35,015 nt of DNA. It comes from an uncultured Porphyromonadaceae bacterium. GTDB taxonomy: Bacteria > Bacteroidota > Bacteroidia > Bacteroidales > Muribaculaceae. The DNA lies in NCBI GenBank assembly GCA_947177185.1, contig CAMWTJ010000019.1:1-35015 (forward strand), given 5' to 3'. The notes beneath the pieces were generated by a model. That model made no database searches. It was not told where the DNA came from and was given only the letters and a program-made list of their open reading frames with translations. Positions 1-8,542 of this stretch are shown here, piece after piece. The number at the start of each line of letters is the position of its first letter. Positions within the stretch are counted from its first letter, which is position 1. The position numbers and the translations under genes are program-made.

Positions 1-935
1 TGGGCGGCCCCGACTTCCGCTTCTTCCAGTACGACATGGTGTCGACCGGACGCCGTCAGATAGGCTCGACCATCAAGCCCTTCCTCTACACTTACGCCAT
101 GGAGTCGGGCTTCACGCCATGCAGCCGCCTGCTCAACGAGCAGCCCACGTTCATAGACGAAAGCGGCCGCGAGTGGTCGCCGCGCAACTCCGGGCGCTCG
201 CGCATCGGCGAAGACGTGGACCTGCGCTGGGCACTGACCAACTCCAACAACTGGATTTCGGCACGCCTGATGGCGCAGCTCAGCCCCGCCGAGCTCGTGC
301 GGCGCATGCACTCCTACGGCATCACCAACAAGCTCCCGGCAGTGATGTCGCTGTGCCTGGGACCGTGCGAGGTGTCGGTGAAGGAAATGGTCACCGCCTA
401 CAGCGCGTTCGCCAACCGCGGCATGCGCTCCGACCCCATGTTCGTGACCTCCATCACCGACGGCAACGGCAACGTGATATCGGATTTCACACCCACGCAG
501 ACTGAAGTAATCACCGAGCGCGGCTACTGGCGCATACTCTCCATACTGCTCAACGTGGTGGACGGCGGCACCGGCAACCGCCTGCGACGCGCGCCGTTCA
601 ACATCACGGCGCAGACCGGCGGCAAAACCGGCACCACCAACTTCAACGCCGACGGCTGGTTCATGGGCTTCACGCCCGACCTCGTGAGCGGCGTATGGGT
701 GGGCGGCGACGAGCGCTACATACATTTCAACTCCATGGCCGAGGGCCAGGGCGCCAGCATGGCCCTCCCCATCTACGGACGCTACATCAGCAAAGTGTAT
801 GCCGACCCCGGCCTGCCCTACAGTCAGAACACGCGCTTCACCATACCCGCCTCCGCCGACCTCTGCGGCGGAGAGGTCGAGGGCGATTTCGAGGTAGAAG
901 AAGCCGAAGAAGCCATACAAGGTATGTTTGACTGA
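1..935 (+). CDS. Class A penicillin-binding protein (PBP1A-like), C-terminal part
   Basis: The reading frame is open from base 3 and has no start in the window, so this is the C-terminal part of a longer protein cut by the left edge. It holds the transpeptidase domain of a bifunctional peptidoglycan synthase: the nucleophile motif STIK just after GRRQIG, an SNN motif in TNSNNWISA, and KTGTT in TGGKTGTTNF. The order and spacing fit class A PBPs, which carry a membrane anchor and a glycosyltransferase domain upstream, not visible here. The enzyme would act on the periplasmic face of the inner membrane, cross-linking peptidoglycan. The tail after residue 270 is short and acidic. A perfect hairpin at 960-1003 follows, so this is probably the last gene of its unit. 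Confidence 0.93.
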   Translation, partial: GGPDFRFFQYDMVSTGRRQIGSTIKPFLYTYAMESGFTPCSRLLNEQPTFIDESGREWSPRNSGRSRIGEDVDLRWALTNSNNWISARLMAQLSPAELVRRMHSYGITNKLPAVMSLCLGPCEVSVKEMVTAYSAFANRGMRSDPMFVTSITDGNGNVISDFTPTQTEVITERGYWRILSILLNVVDGGTGNRLRRAPFNITAQTGGKTGTTNFNADGWFMGFTPDLVSGVWVGGDERYIHFNSMAEGQGASMALPIYGRYISKVYADPGLPYSQNTRFTIPASADLCGGEVEGDFEVEEAEEAIQGMFD

Positions 936-959
936 ACGAAATAGCACAAAAACACAGCC

Positions 960-1003
960 AAAGGCGCTATCGTCACCAACTTTTCGGGACAGATAGCGCC
1001 TTT
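960..1003 (+). terminator. Hairpin terminator after the PBP gene
   Basis: A perfect 12-bp inverted repeat (960-971 with 992-1003) encloses a 20-nt loop and is followed by an AT-rich stretch. It lies 25 bp after the PBP stop and before the epimerase promoter, separating the two units. Confidence 0.75.
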
Positions 1004-1019
1004 ATCAATATTTTTTTGC

Positions 1020-1028
1020 TATTTTTGC
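1020..1028 (+). promoter_or_regulatory. Candidate -7 element of the methylmalonyl-CoA operon
   Basis: TATTTTTGC matches the Bacteroidetes -7 consensus TAnnTTTG. It sits about 80 bp before the epimerase start and just after the upstream terminator. A -33 TTG at 20-bp spacing is not present, so the call rests on the -7 box and the position. Confidence 0.45.
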
Positions 1029-1108
1029 ACAGAAATAGGCTCTTGCCGCTGCAAAAGCCTCCGATACCGAAGAAACAACACAAAACATTAACCCCCATTT
1101 GATATAAT

Positions 1109-1528
1109 ATGGAAATTTCGCACATCGAACACATCGGCATCGCCGTTCCGTCGCTCGACGAGGCAATCCCCTTCTATGAAAAAATGCTCGGCCTGAAATG
1201 CTTCGCCATCGAAGAAGTGGCCGACCAGAAAGTGCGCACCGCCTTCTTCAAGGTGGGCCAGACCAAAATCGAGCTTCTCGAAGGCACGGCCGAGGACAGC
1301 GCTATCTCCAAATTCATAGCCAACAACGGCGGCCGCGGCGGCATACAGCACATGGCGTTCGCCATCCAGGACGGCGTGGCAGCAGCTCTCGGCGAGCTCG
1401 AAGAAAAAGGCTGCCGCCTCATCGACAAAGCTCCGCGCAAAGGCGCCGAAGGCCTCAACATCGCCTTCCTGCACCCAAAAAGCACCGTCGGCACACTCAT
1501 CGAACTGTGTGAAGACCCCAACAAATAA
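1109..1528 (+). CDS. mce: Methylmalonyl-CoA epimerase
   Basis: A 139-residue VOC-fold protein. Family metal ligands are visible: His8 in IEHIGIAV, a His near residue 81 in GIQHMAF, and Glu near residue 133 in TLIELCE. Length matches the family. The enzyme interconverts (2S)- and (2R)-methylmalonyl-CoA, which links succinyl-CoA from methylmalonyl-CoA mutase to the decarboxylase encoded directly downstream. The gap to mmdA is 43 bp on the same strand, so they are likely cotranscribed. The start is the first ATG of the frame that gives the full VOC N-terminus, with an A-rich upstream region typical of Bacteroidetes. No mutase gene is in the window. Confidence 0.93.
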   Translation: MEISHIEHIGIAVPSLDEAIPFYEKMLGLKCFAIEEVADQKVRTAFFKVGQTKIELLEGTAEDSAISKFIANNGGRGGIQHMAFAIQDGVAAALGELEEKGCRLIDKAPRKGAEGLNIAFLHPKSTVGTLIELCEDPNK

Positions 1529-1571
1529 GAAACAATCCAACACGACAACAATCTAACAACACCATAGAATA

Positions 1572-3125
<1,554 letters not shown>

Positions 3126-3134
3126 GCCCACGCC

Positions 3135-4049
3135 ATGAAGAAAAGAATAATCATAGCAGCCATCGCACTCGCAGCAGGCGCTTCGGCTCTTTCGGCCCAG
3201 AGCCGCAAAGCCGTGCGCCTCAACGAGGTGATGGTGGAAAACAATTCCAGCATCGTCGACGATTACGGCGTGCGCACCGGTTGGATTGAACTCTTCAACG
3301 CCAATTTCGCGCCCGTCGAAATCTCGAGCATGTTTCTCAGCAACGACTCCACACAGCCCCGGATGTATCCCGTGCCCCTGGGCGACGTGAACACCCGGAT
3401 ACACAAGCGCCAGCATGTGGTGTTCTTCACCGACGGCGAGCCTAACAAGGGCACCTTCCACACCAATTTCGTGCTCACTCCCGGGCAGGACAACTGGATA
3501 GGCCTCTACGACGCCGACGGCTCCCTTATCGACGAGGTATTGATTCCCGCATCGGTGGAAGCCGATCAGACTTTCGCCCGCGCCACTGACGGCGACGGCG
3601 ACTGGGCTGTGCGCACCGGCGAGGAAGACGCCTACATCACCCCCTCGAGCGCCAATGTGATCAAAGACCGCAACAGCCGCGTGGAAATGTTCGCCGAAAA
3701 AGATGAAAACGGCTTCGGCATGACCATCATGGCCATGTGCGTGGTGTTCAGCGCGCTGCTCACGCTGTGCCTGTGCTTCTACGCCATCGGCGCCATCGGC
3801 AAGCGTATCTCGCGCAGCAACAAGATCAAGAGCACCGGCGACGACCACAAGGACCGCGAGGTGCGCGCTGCTACCACTCACGACAGCGGCGAGGAAATCG
3901 CTGCCATCGTGATGGCTCTGCACGAGCATTTCAACGCCCACGACACCGAAAGCACCATACTCACCATCAACAAGGTGAAACGCGCTTACTCGCCGTGGAG
4001 CTCCAAAATCTACGGTCTTCGCGAACTTCCCGGCCACAACAGGCACTAA
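3135..4049 (+). CDS. OadG-type delta subunit with an N-terminal lamin-tail domain
   Basis: A 304-residue protein starting 9 bp after mmdA. It begins with a signal peptide (MKKRIIIAAIALAAGASALSAQ). Residues about 26-150 resemble a lamin-tail (LTD) beta-sandwich: VRLNEVMVEN at the start, then GWIELFN, FLSND, and VLTPGQDNWIGLYDADGSLIDEV. One transmembrane helix follows at about residues 195-220, then a basic cytosolic segment and a C-terminal helical tail typical of OadG/MmdD (EEIAAIVMALHEHF, then AYSPWSSKIYGLR). OadG subunits help assemble and stabilise the decarboxylase on the membrane. Classic OadG proteins are about 80-120 residues, so the periplasmic LTD is a large addition. Its role cannot be read from the sequence. 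Confidence 0.85.
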   Translation: MKKRIIIAAIALAAGASALSAQSRKAVRLNEVMVENNSSIVDDYGVRTGWIELFNANFAPVEISSMFLSNDSTQPRMYPVPLGDVNTRIHKRQHVVFFTDGEPNKGTFHTNFVLTPGQDNWIGLYDADGSLIDEVLIPASVEADQTFARATDGDGDWAVRTGEEDAYITPSSANVIKDRNSRVEMFAEKDENGFGMTIMAMCVVFSALLTLCLCFYAIGAIGKRISRSNKIKSTGDDHKDREVRAATTHDSGEEIAAIVMALHEHFNAHDTESTILTINKVKRAYSPWSSKIYGLRELPGHNRH

Positions 4050-4091
4050 CATCACATCCCCACCTCATCAATTTTATCACAGTACAGAACT

Positions 4092-4529
4092 ATGAAAGAA
4101 TACAAATATAAAATCAACGGCAACACCTACAAGGTGGGCGTCGGCGACCTCAACGACAACATCGTCGAAGTGGAAGTGAACGGCGTGCCCTACAAGGTGG
4201 AAATGGAAGCTCAGAAAGCTGCTACCGTAAAGGTAGCGTCGGCGCCCCGCGCCGCTGCCGCACCCCGCACTGCCAGCGGCGAGAAAATCGTGGCCAAGGC
4301 ATCCGGCAACGCCGGATCCGAAGCCATCAAGGCTCCCCTGCCCGGCGTTGTGCTCTCGATACCCGTAAAGGTAGGCGACACGGTAAAGGCATCCGACACA
4401 GTGCTCGTGCTCGAGGCCATGAAAATGGAAAACGCCATACATGCCGGACGCGACGGCCGCGTGGCATCCATCAATGTAAGCGCCGGCGATTCCGTGCTTG
4501 AAGGCGCAGTGCTCATCACCCTCGAATAA
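4092..4529 (+). CDS. mmdC: Biotin carboxyl carrier subunit (gamma) of methylmalonyl-CoA decarboxylase
   Basis: A 145-residue protein with three parts: an N-terminal segment (residues 1-40) that would bind partner subunits, an Ala/Pro-rich linker (about 45-75), and a C-terminal biotinyl domain. The biotinylation motif EAMKMEN is present; its lysine is the attachment site. The protein carries CO2 as carboxybiotin from the alpha subunit to the membrane beta subunit. It lies between the delta and beta subunit genes, 12 bp before mmdB, so cotranscription is very likely. Confidence 0.93.
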   Translation: MKEYKYKINGNTYKVGVGDLNDNIVEVEVNGVPYKVEMEAQKAATVKVASAPRAAAAPRTASGEKIVAKASGNAGSEAIKAPLPGVVLSIPVKVGDTVKASDTVLVLEAMKMENAIHAGRDGRVASINVSAGDSVLEGAVLITLE

Positions 4530-4541
4530 AACGGCAGAATT

Positions 4542-5699
4542 ATGTCTTTCGGCGAATTTCTGCTCAACAACCTCCGTCAGTTCTGGGAACTGACAGGTTT
4601 CGCCAACGCTGAGTTCGGCAATTTCGTGATGCTCGCAGTCGGTCTGTTCTTCATCTGGCTGGCCATCAAGAAAAATTTCGAGCCTATGCTGCTCGTGCCC
4701 ATCGGCTTCGGCATACTGATAGGCAACGTGCCCTTCAACACCACCGCCGGCCTCGAAATCGGCATCTATGAAGAGGGCTCGGTGCTCAACATCCTGTACA
4801 ACGGCGTGAGCGCCGGCTGGTACCCGCCGCTGATTTTCCTCGGCATCGGCGCCATGACCGATTTCTCCGCCCTTATTGCCAACCCCAAGCTGATGCTTAT
4901 CGGAGCCGCAGCGCAGTTCGGCATCTTCGGCGCCTATATGGTGGCCCTGCTGCTGGGCTTCTCGCCCGACCAGGCCGGTGCCATTGCCATCATCGGCGGC
5001 GCCGACGGCCCCACGGCCATCTTCCTGTCGTCGAAGCTCGCTCCGAACCTGATGGGTGCCATCGCCGTGTCGGCTTACTCCTACATGGCCCTTGTGCCCG
5101 TGATACAGCCGCCGCTGATGCGCCTCTTCACCACCAAGAAAGAGCGCCTGATACGCATGAAACCCGCACGCGCCGTCAGCCAGAACGAGAAAATCATATT
5201 CCCCATCGTGGGTATGCTTCTCACCTGCTTCGTGGTGCCCTCGGGTCTGCCTCTGCTCGGCATGCTGTTTTTCGGTAACCTGCTGCGTGAGTGCGGTGTG
5301 ACCACCCGCCTTGCCAAGACCGCAAGCAACGCTCTCACCGACATTGTGACCATCCTGCTCGGCCTCACCGTGGGCGCTTCCACGCAGGCGTCGCAGTTCC
5401 TGACTCCGCAGACCATCTTCATCTTCTTCCTCGGCTTCATGGCCTTCATCATCGCCTCTTCCAGCGGCGTGCTGTTTGTCAAGCTCTTCAACCTAGTGCT
5501 GCCCAAGGAGAAGAAAATCAATCCGCTTATCGGCAACGCCGGCGTATCCGCCGTGCCCATGAGCGCGCGTATCTCCAACAACCTCGGTCTGGAGTACGAC
5601 CCGTCGAACTATCTGCTCATGCATGCCATGGGCCCGAACGTAGCCGGTGTGATCGGTTCCGCCGTGGCTGCCGGTGTGCTGCTGGGCTTCCTCGTATAA
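4542..5699 (+). CDS. mmdB: Methylmalonyl-CoA decarboxylase beta subunit, sodium pump
   Basis: A 385-residue polytopic membrane protein of the OadB/MmdB family. Family signatures visible are GGADGPTAIFLSS, the region around NPLIGNAGVSAVPMSARISN, and the C-terminal MHAMGPNVAGVIGSAVAAG. It decarboxylates carboxybiotin and couples this to sodium export across the inner membrane. The length is near that of short OadB forms. It is the last gene of the operon and is followed by a 17-bp hairpin. Confidence 0.93.
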   Translation: MSFGEFLLNNLRQFWELTGFANAEFGNFVMLAVGLFFIWLAIKKNFEPMLLVPIGFGILIGNVPFNTTAGLEIGIYEEGSVLNILYNGVSAGWYPPLIFLGIGAMTDFSALIANPKLMLIGAAAQFGIFGAYMVALLLGFSPDQAGAIAIIGGADGPTAIFLSSKLAPNLMGAIAVSAYSYMALVPVIQPPLMRLFTTKKERLIRMKPARAVSQNEKIIFPIVGMLLTCFVVPSGLPLLGMLFFGNLLRECGVTTRLAKTASNALTDIVTILLGLTVGASTQASQFLTPQTIFIFFLGFMAFIIASSSGVLFVKLFNLVLPKEKKINPLIGNAGVSAVPMSARISNNLGLEYDPSNYLLMHAMGPNVAGVIGSAVAAGVLLGFLV

Positions 5700-5726
5700 G
5701 CCGCCATACGGATTATACGCATACAA

Positions 5727-5766
5727 CGCAAAAAAGGCTGTGCTTCACCGCACAGCCTTTTTTGCG
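5727..5766. terminator. Strong bidirectional terminator between mmdB and the methyltransferase
   Basis: A perfect 17-bp inverted repeat (5727-5743 with 5750-5766) has a 6-nt loop TTCACC. The 5' arm contains an A run and the 3' arm a T run, so it can end transcription from both sides. It lies between convergent genes ending at 5699 (plus) and 5785 (minus). Confidence 0.9.
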
Positions 5767-5784
5767 TATCACGCCCCTGGCGCC

Positions 5785-6966
5785 CTACTCGAGTACCAGC
5801 AGCAGACGCTCGCCGGCTATATCGGTCACGGCCATGAGGCGCATGGCGCCGCCGTCGGCCACAGCGAGGCGCCCGCGCAGAGCCTCGGCCGACATGCCGA
5901 AATTGCGCACGGCGACACTGATCTGCGGATAGTCGCGCCTGAACCGCTTGATAACTTTCGAGGCATAAGGCAGCACTGCCGCCACACGACGCTGCTCGCC
6001 CGGAAAACCGGCCACGGAAGCAGGCCCGTAGTACACGTGCGTGTTTGGAGCGAGCTTCTGCAGGCCGTAGCGCGCAGCCACCAGACGTGTGGCGCCGGCC
6101 TTCATCACCGCCGGATAGGGTTCGAACACGTAGTCGCCCACCCTCGGACGGCCATAGACGGCATCGGCAGTCATTTCCTCCGAGCGCGTGCATCGGAACA
6201 CACATTCGGCATCGGCCGATATGGTGACGGCCTCCACCATGATATTGTCGCGATGGCGCTGCGCATCGTCGAAATCCACCAGCGCAAGCAGCTCCTTGCA
6301 CTCTGTGGGTGTGCCGAGCACGTAAAGACACACGCAGCCCGGCAACGCCTCCAGCACTGAGGCTATGTCGAGCATGGGCGACATTTTCACGAGCAGACGG
6401 CGTGTGTGAGCCCGCAGCGCCGGCAGCATGGCCGTCACGTCGGGCTCGCAGTCGGCGAGTGCAAACACCCGGCCGCCGTCGGCCGCGCGTCTGGCAGGGT
6501 CGATAAACATCATGTCGAAGCGCTGCTCGCCGAGGCTTGCGAGCCACTCGCGGCAGTCGGCCGCCGCCACCGCCACATTTCCTGCTCCCGCCGCGAGCAT
6601 ATTGGCGCGCAGCGCGTCGGCCTTGGCCTCGTCCATCTCCACAGCCGTCACTTGCGCGGCCACCGACGCGCAGTGCAGCGCGTCTATGCCCAGGCCGGCA
6701 GTAAGGTCGGCCATACGCGCACATTCGGGCACCAGGCGGGCGTGGAAGGTCGCAAGGCGGTCGGATGTGGCCTGTTCGCCGGCCAGCACTGTCGGGAAAA
6801 ACCAGTGCGGCACGCGCAGCAGCGTCGCGGCCAGTTTCCTGCCGAAACGGCGCCTGCACTCCACTTGCACTATGGCGGATTCATATGCGCGGCCATATTT
6901 GAGCCACAGCTTTTTAGGGTCGTCGGAGATATGCTCCTCCACCCATTTCCATAAATCGTCGTTCAT
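5785..6966 (-). CDS. THUMP-like-domain SAM-dependent methyltransferase
   Basis: About 393 residues from the ATG at 6966 (MNDDLWKWVEEHI). An in-frame ATG at 6972 is also possible; longer starts run through the promoter. The SAM-binding motif is ADLTAGLGIDAL, followed by an acidic loop VEMDEAKADAL and the motif IV sequence MMFIDPARR. The C-terminal half (PRVGDYVFEPYPAVMKAG, then KLAPNTHVYYG) resembles the THUMP-like domain found with this methyltransferase in Bacteroidetes. The protein probably methylates an RNA, but the target is not known. It stands alone, convergent with the mmd operon. The start lies about 10 nt from the expected transcription start, so the mRNA would be almost leaderless. 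Confidence 0.8.
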   Translation of the reverse strand: MNDDLWKWVEEHISDDPKKLWLKYGRAYESAIVQVECRRRFGRKLAATLLRVPHWFFPTVLAGEQATSDRLATFHARLVPECARMADLTAGLGIDALHCASVAAQVTAVEMDEAKADALRANMLAAGAGNVAVAAADCREWLASLGEQRFDMMFIDPARRAADGGRVFALADCEPDVTAMLPALRAHTRRLLVKMSPMLDIASVLEALPGCVCLYVLGTPTECKELLALVDFDDAQRHRDNIMVEAVTISADAECVFRCTRSEEMTADAVYGRPRVGDYVFEPYPAVMKAGATRLVAARYGLQKLAPNTHVYYGPASVAGFPGEQRRVAAVLPYASKVIKRFRRDYPQISVAVRNFGMSAEALRGRLAVADGGAMRLMAVTDIAGERLLLVLE

Positions 6967-6981
6967 AATCATGCAAATATA

Positions 6982-7013
6982 ACAAATATATCGCAAATGC
7001 GTTGACAATGCAA
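6982..7013 (-). promoter_or_regulatory. Promoter of the THUMP-like methyltransferase gene
   Basis: On the minus strand TTG (7013-7011), a 21-bp gap counted from the end of TTG to the box, and TATATTTG (6990-6983) match the Bacteroidetes -33/-7 arrangement. A second TATATTTGC at 6981-6973 overlaps it. Transcription would start only a few bases before the ATG. Confidence 0.6.
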
Positions 7014-7043
7014 TGGCGCTGTGCCGGATTTGACACAGCGCCA
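7014..7043 (-). terminator. Hairpin after the acetylesterase gene
   Basis: A perfect 10-bp inverted repeat (7014-7023 with 7034-7043) with a 10-nt loop lies 35 bp downstream of the esterase stop. There is no clear T run after it on the minus strand, so it is a weak terminator candidate. Confidence 0.45.
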
Positions 7044-7077
7044 CAGGCATAAGCTATTCCGCCGCGGGCGGCGTGAA

Positions 7078-8523
7078 TCACCAGTCGTCGGTGCGGAAAG
7101 GCACTGCAGGCTGCTCGTTGCCGCCTATCAGCGTGCCCGGCTTGAAATCGCCGAAACCGTAGCGCACGGCCACGGGTTCGTCGACACCGTCGGCCGTAAG
7201 CACCACCTCGTTGGTCTGCCAGTGCAGCCAGCCGGTGGCGGGGTGAAAGACGCGGTCGGGACCTGCCAGTTCGAAACCTTCAAGCATATAGTTGCGGCAG
7301 ATGCCCATGGCGAGATTGTCGAAACGCACCCATGCCTCGCGGCCTTTGGCAGTCCAGCCTGCATATCTCGGGCCGCTGTCGCACACGTTGTCGTGGCCAT
7401 AGGTGCGGTTCAGGGCGAGATAGCTCAGACGCTGCCCTACGGGCGCTTTGCGGCGGGGATGTATGTTGTGCAGCTCGTAAGGCTCGGCAAGGTCGTTGGT
7501 GCACACCATGCCGCTGTTGGGTATGAGTTTCTGCGCGCGGTCCTGCGCTTCACGCAGGCGTGCGCCGTCGCAGCCGTCGCCGCTCTCGTAGTCGTAGGGG
7601 GCTATCTCCACATAGTAGAACGGAATCTCGCCCAGGCCTATTTCCTTGCGCCAGCGCTCCACCATGGCCGCAAGACGCTCGGCATAGGTGTCGTGCATGC
7701 CCACATTGGAACAGCCCTGATACCATATTATGCCCTTGTAGGTGTAGCGCTGCACGGGGCTGAACATCGCATTGTACATGAGCATCGGTCTGTGGTAATG
7801 GGTCATGGCCTCTATATCGGCCGGCTTCAGCGACACGTCGGGATATTTCTCAAGCATATCGCGCGGCATCCAGCTTTCCACCTTGGCGCCGCCATAGGCG
7901 CAGCTCACTATGCCCACCGGCACGCCAAGCGCGCGGGAGAGCGATTTGGCGAAGAACCATGCCGTGGCGCTGAACTCCATGGCATCGCGATAGTCGTCGG
8001 AGGTGGCCCAGCGGCCTTCTACCTCGCTGACCGGCTCATAGGACTGCTCCAGCGGCACATTGAACATGCGCACGCCGCGCACCTGTCCCGCATTTATAGC
8101 CTCGTCGAGGCCGTCCTGCACGCAGCATCCCGGAAAACCTTTGAGCGGCATCTGCATGTTGCTCTGGCCCGACGCGAGCCAGACCTCGCCAATGAGCACA
8201 TTGCTCACGCGCACGGTGTCGCCGCCCGACGCAAAAGTAATCTCGGCCGGCTCAAACGACGCCTCAGGTGTAGGTATGGCGGCCAGCCAGCGGCCCGCCT
8301 TGTCGGCGCGGACCTCTACGGTTTTTCCCCACGAGGCAGCCACACACACCTGCGCGCCGGGGTCGGCGGTGCCCCAAAGGCGTGCGTCGGCCTGCTGCTG
8401 CAGCACCATATTGTCGGCTATCAGCGGATTGAGGTGCAGCTGCGCAGCCACTCCGCCGGCGCAGCACACGGCCATGACGGCGGCCAAAAAGGCTCTACGG
8501 ATGGTTTTCATTTGTGTTTTCAT
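7078..8523 (-). CDS. Sialate O-acetylesterase-family esterase (SGNH fold)
   Basis: A 481-residue secreted protein with an N-terminal signal peptide (about residues 5-28, ending VAAQ). A start at the second ATG (8511) is equally good. Catalytic Ser121 is in ASGQSNMQM, the block I motif of SASA/SGNH esterases. GIIWYQGCSN and the late NIHPRRK (His) fit the remaining blocks. The N-terminal region and the C-terminal tail look like beta-sandwich extensions, as in 9-O-acetylesterases. These enzymes remove acetyl groups from sialic acids or plant polysaccharides. The gene starts 19 bp after the GH127 gene, so they probably share an mRNA and act on the same glycan. That pairing points more to an acetylated plant polymer than to sialic acid, but this is inference. 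Confidence 0.85.
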   Translation of the reverse strand: MKTQMKTIRRAFLAAVMAVCCAGGVAAQLHLNPLIADNMVLQQQADARLWGTADPGAQVCVAASWGKTVEVRADKAGRWLAAIPTPEASFEPAEITFASGGDTVRVSNVLIGEVWLASGQSNMQMPLKGFPGCCVQDGLDEAINAGQVRGVRMFNVPLEQSYEPVSEVEGRWATSDDYRDAMEFSATAWFFAKSLSRALGVPVGIVSCAYGGAKVESWMPRDMLEKYPDVSLKPADIEAMTHYHRPMLMYNAMFSPVQRYTYKGIIWYQGCSNVGMHDTYAERLAAMVERWRKEIGLGEIPFYYVEIAPYDYESGDGCDGARLREAQDRAQKLIPNSGMVCTNDLAEPYELHNIHPRRKAPVGQRLSYLALNRTYGHDNVCDSGPRYAGWTAKGREAWVRFDNLAMGICRNYMLEGFELAGPDRVFHPATGWLHWQTNEVVLTADGVDEPVAVRYGFGDFKPGTLIGGNEQPAVPFRTDDW

Positions 8524-8542
8524 ATGTGTATTTAATGTTATG

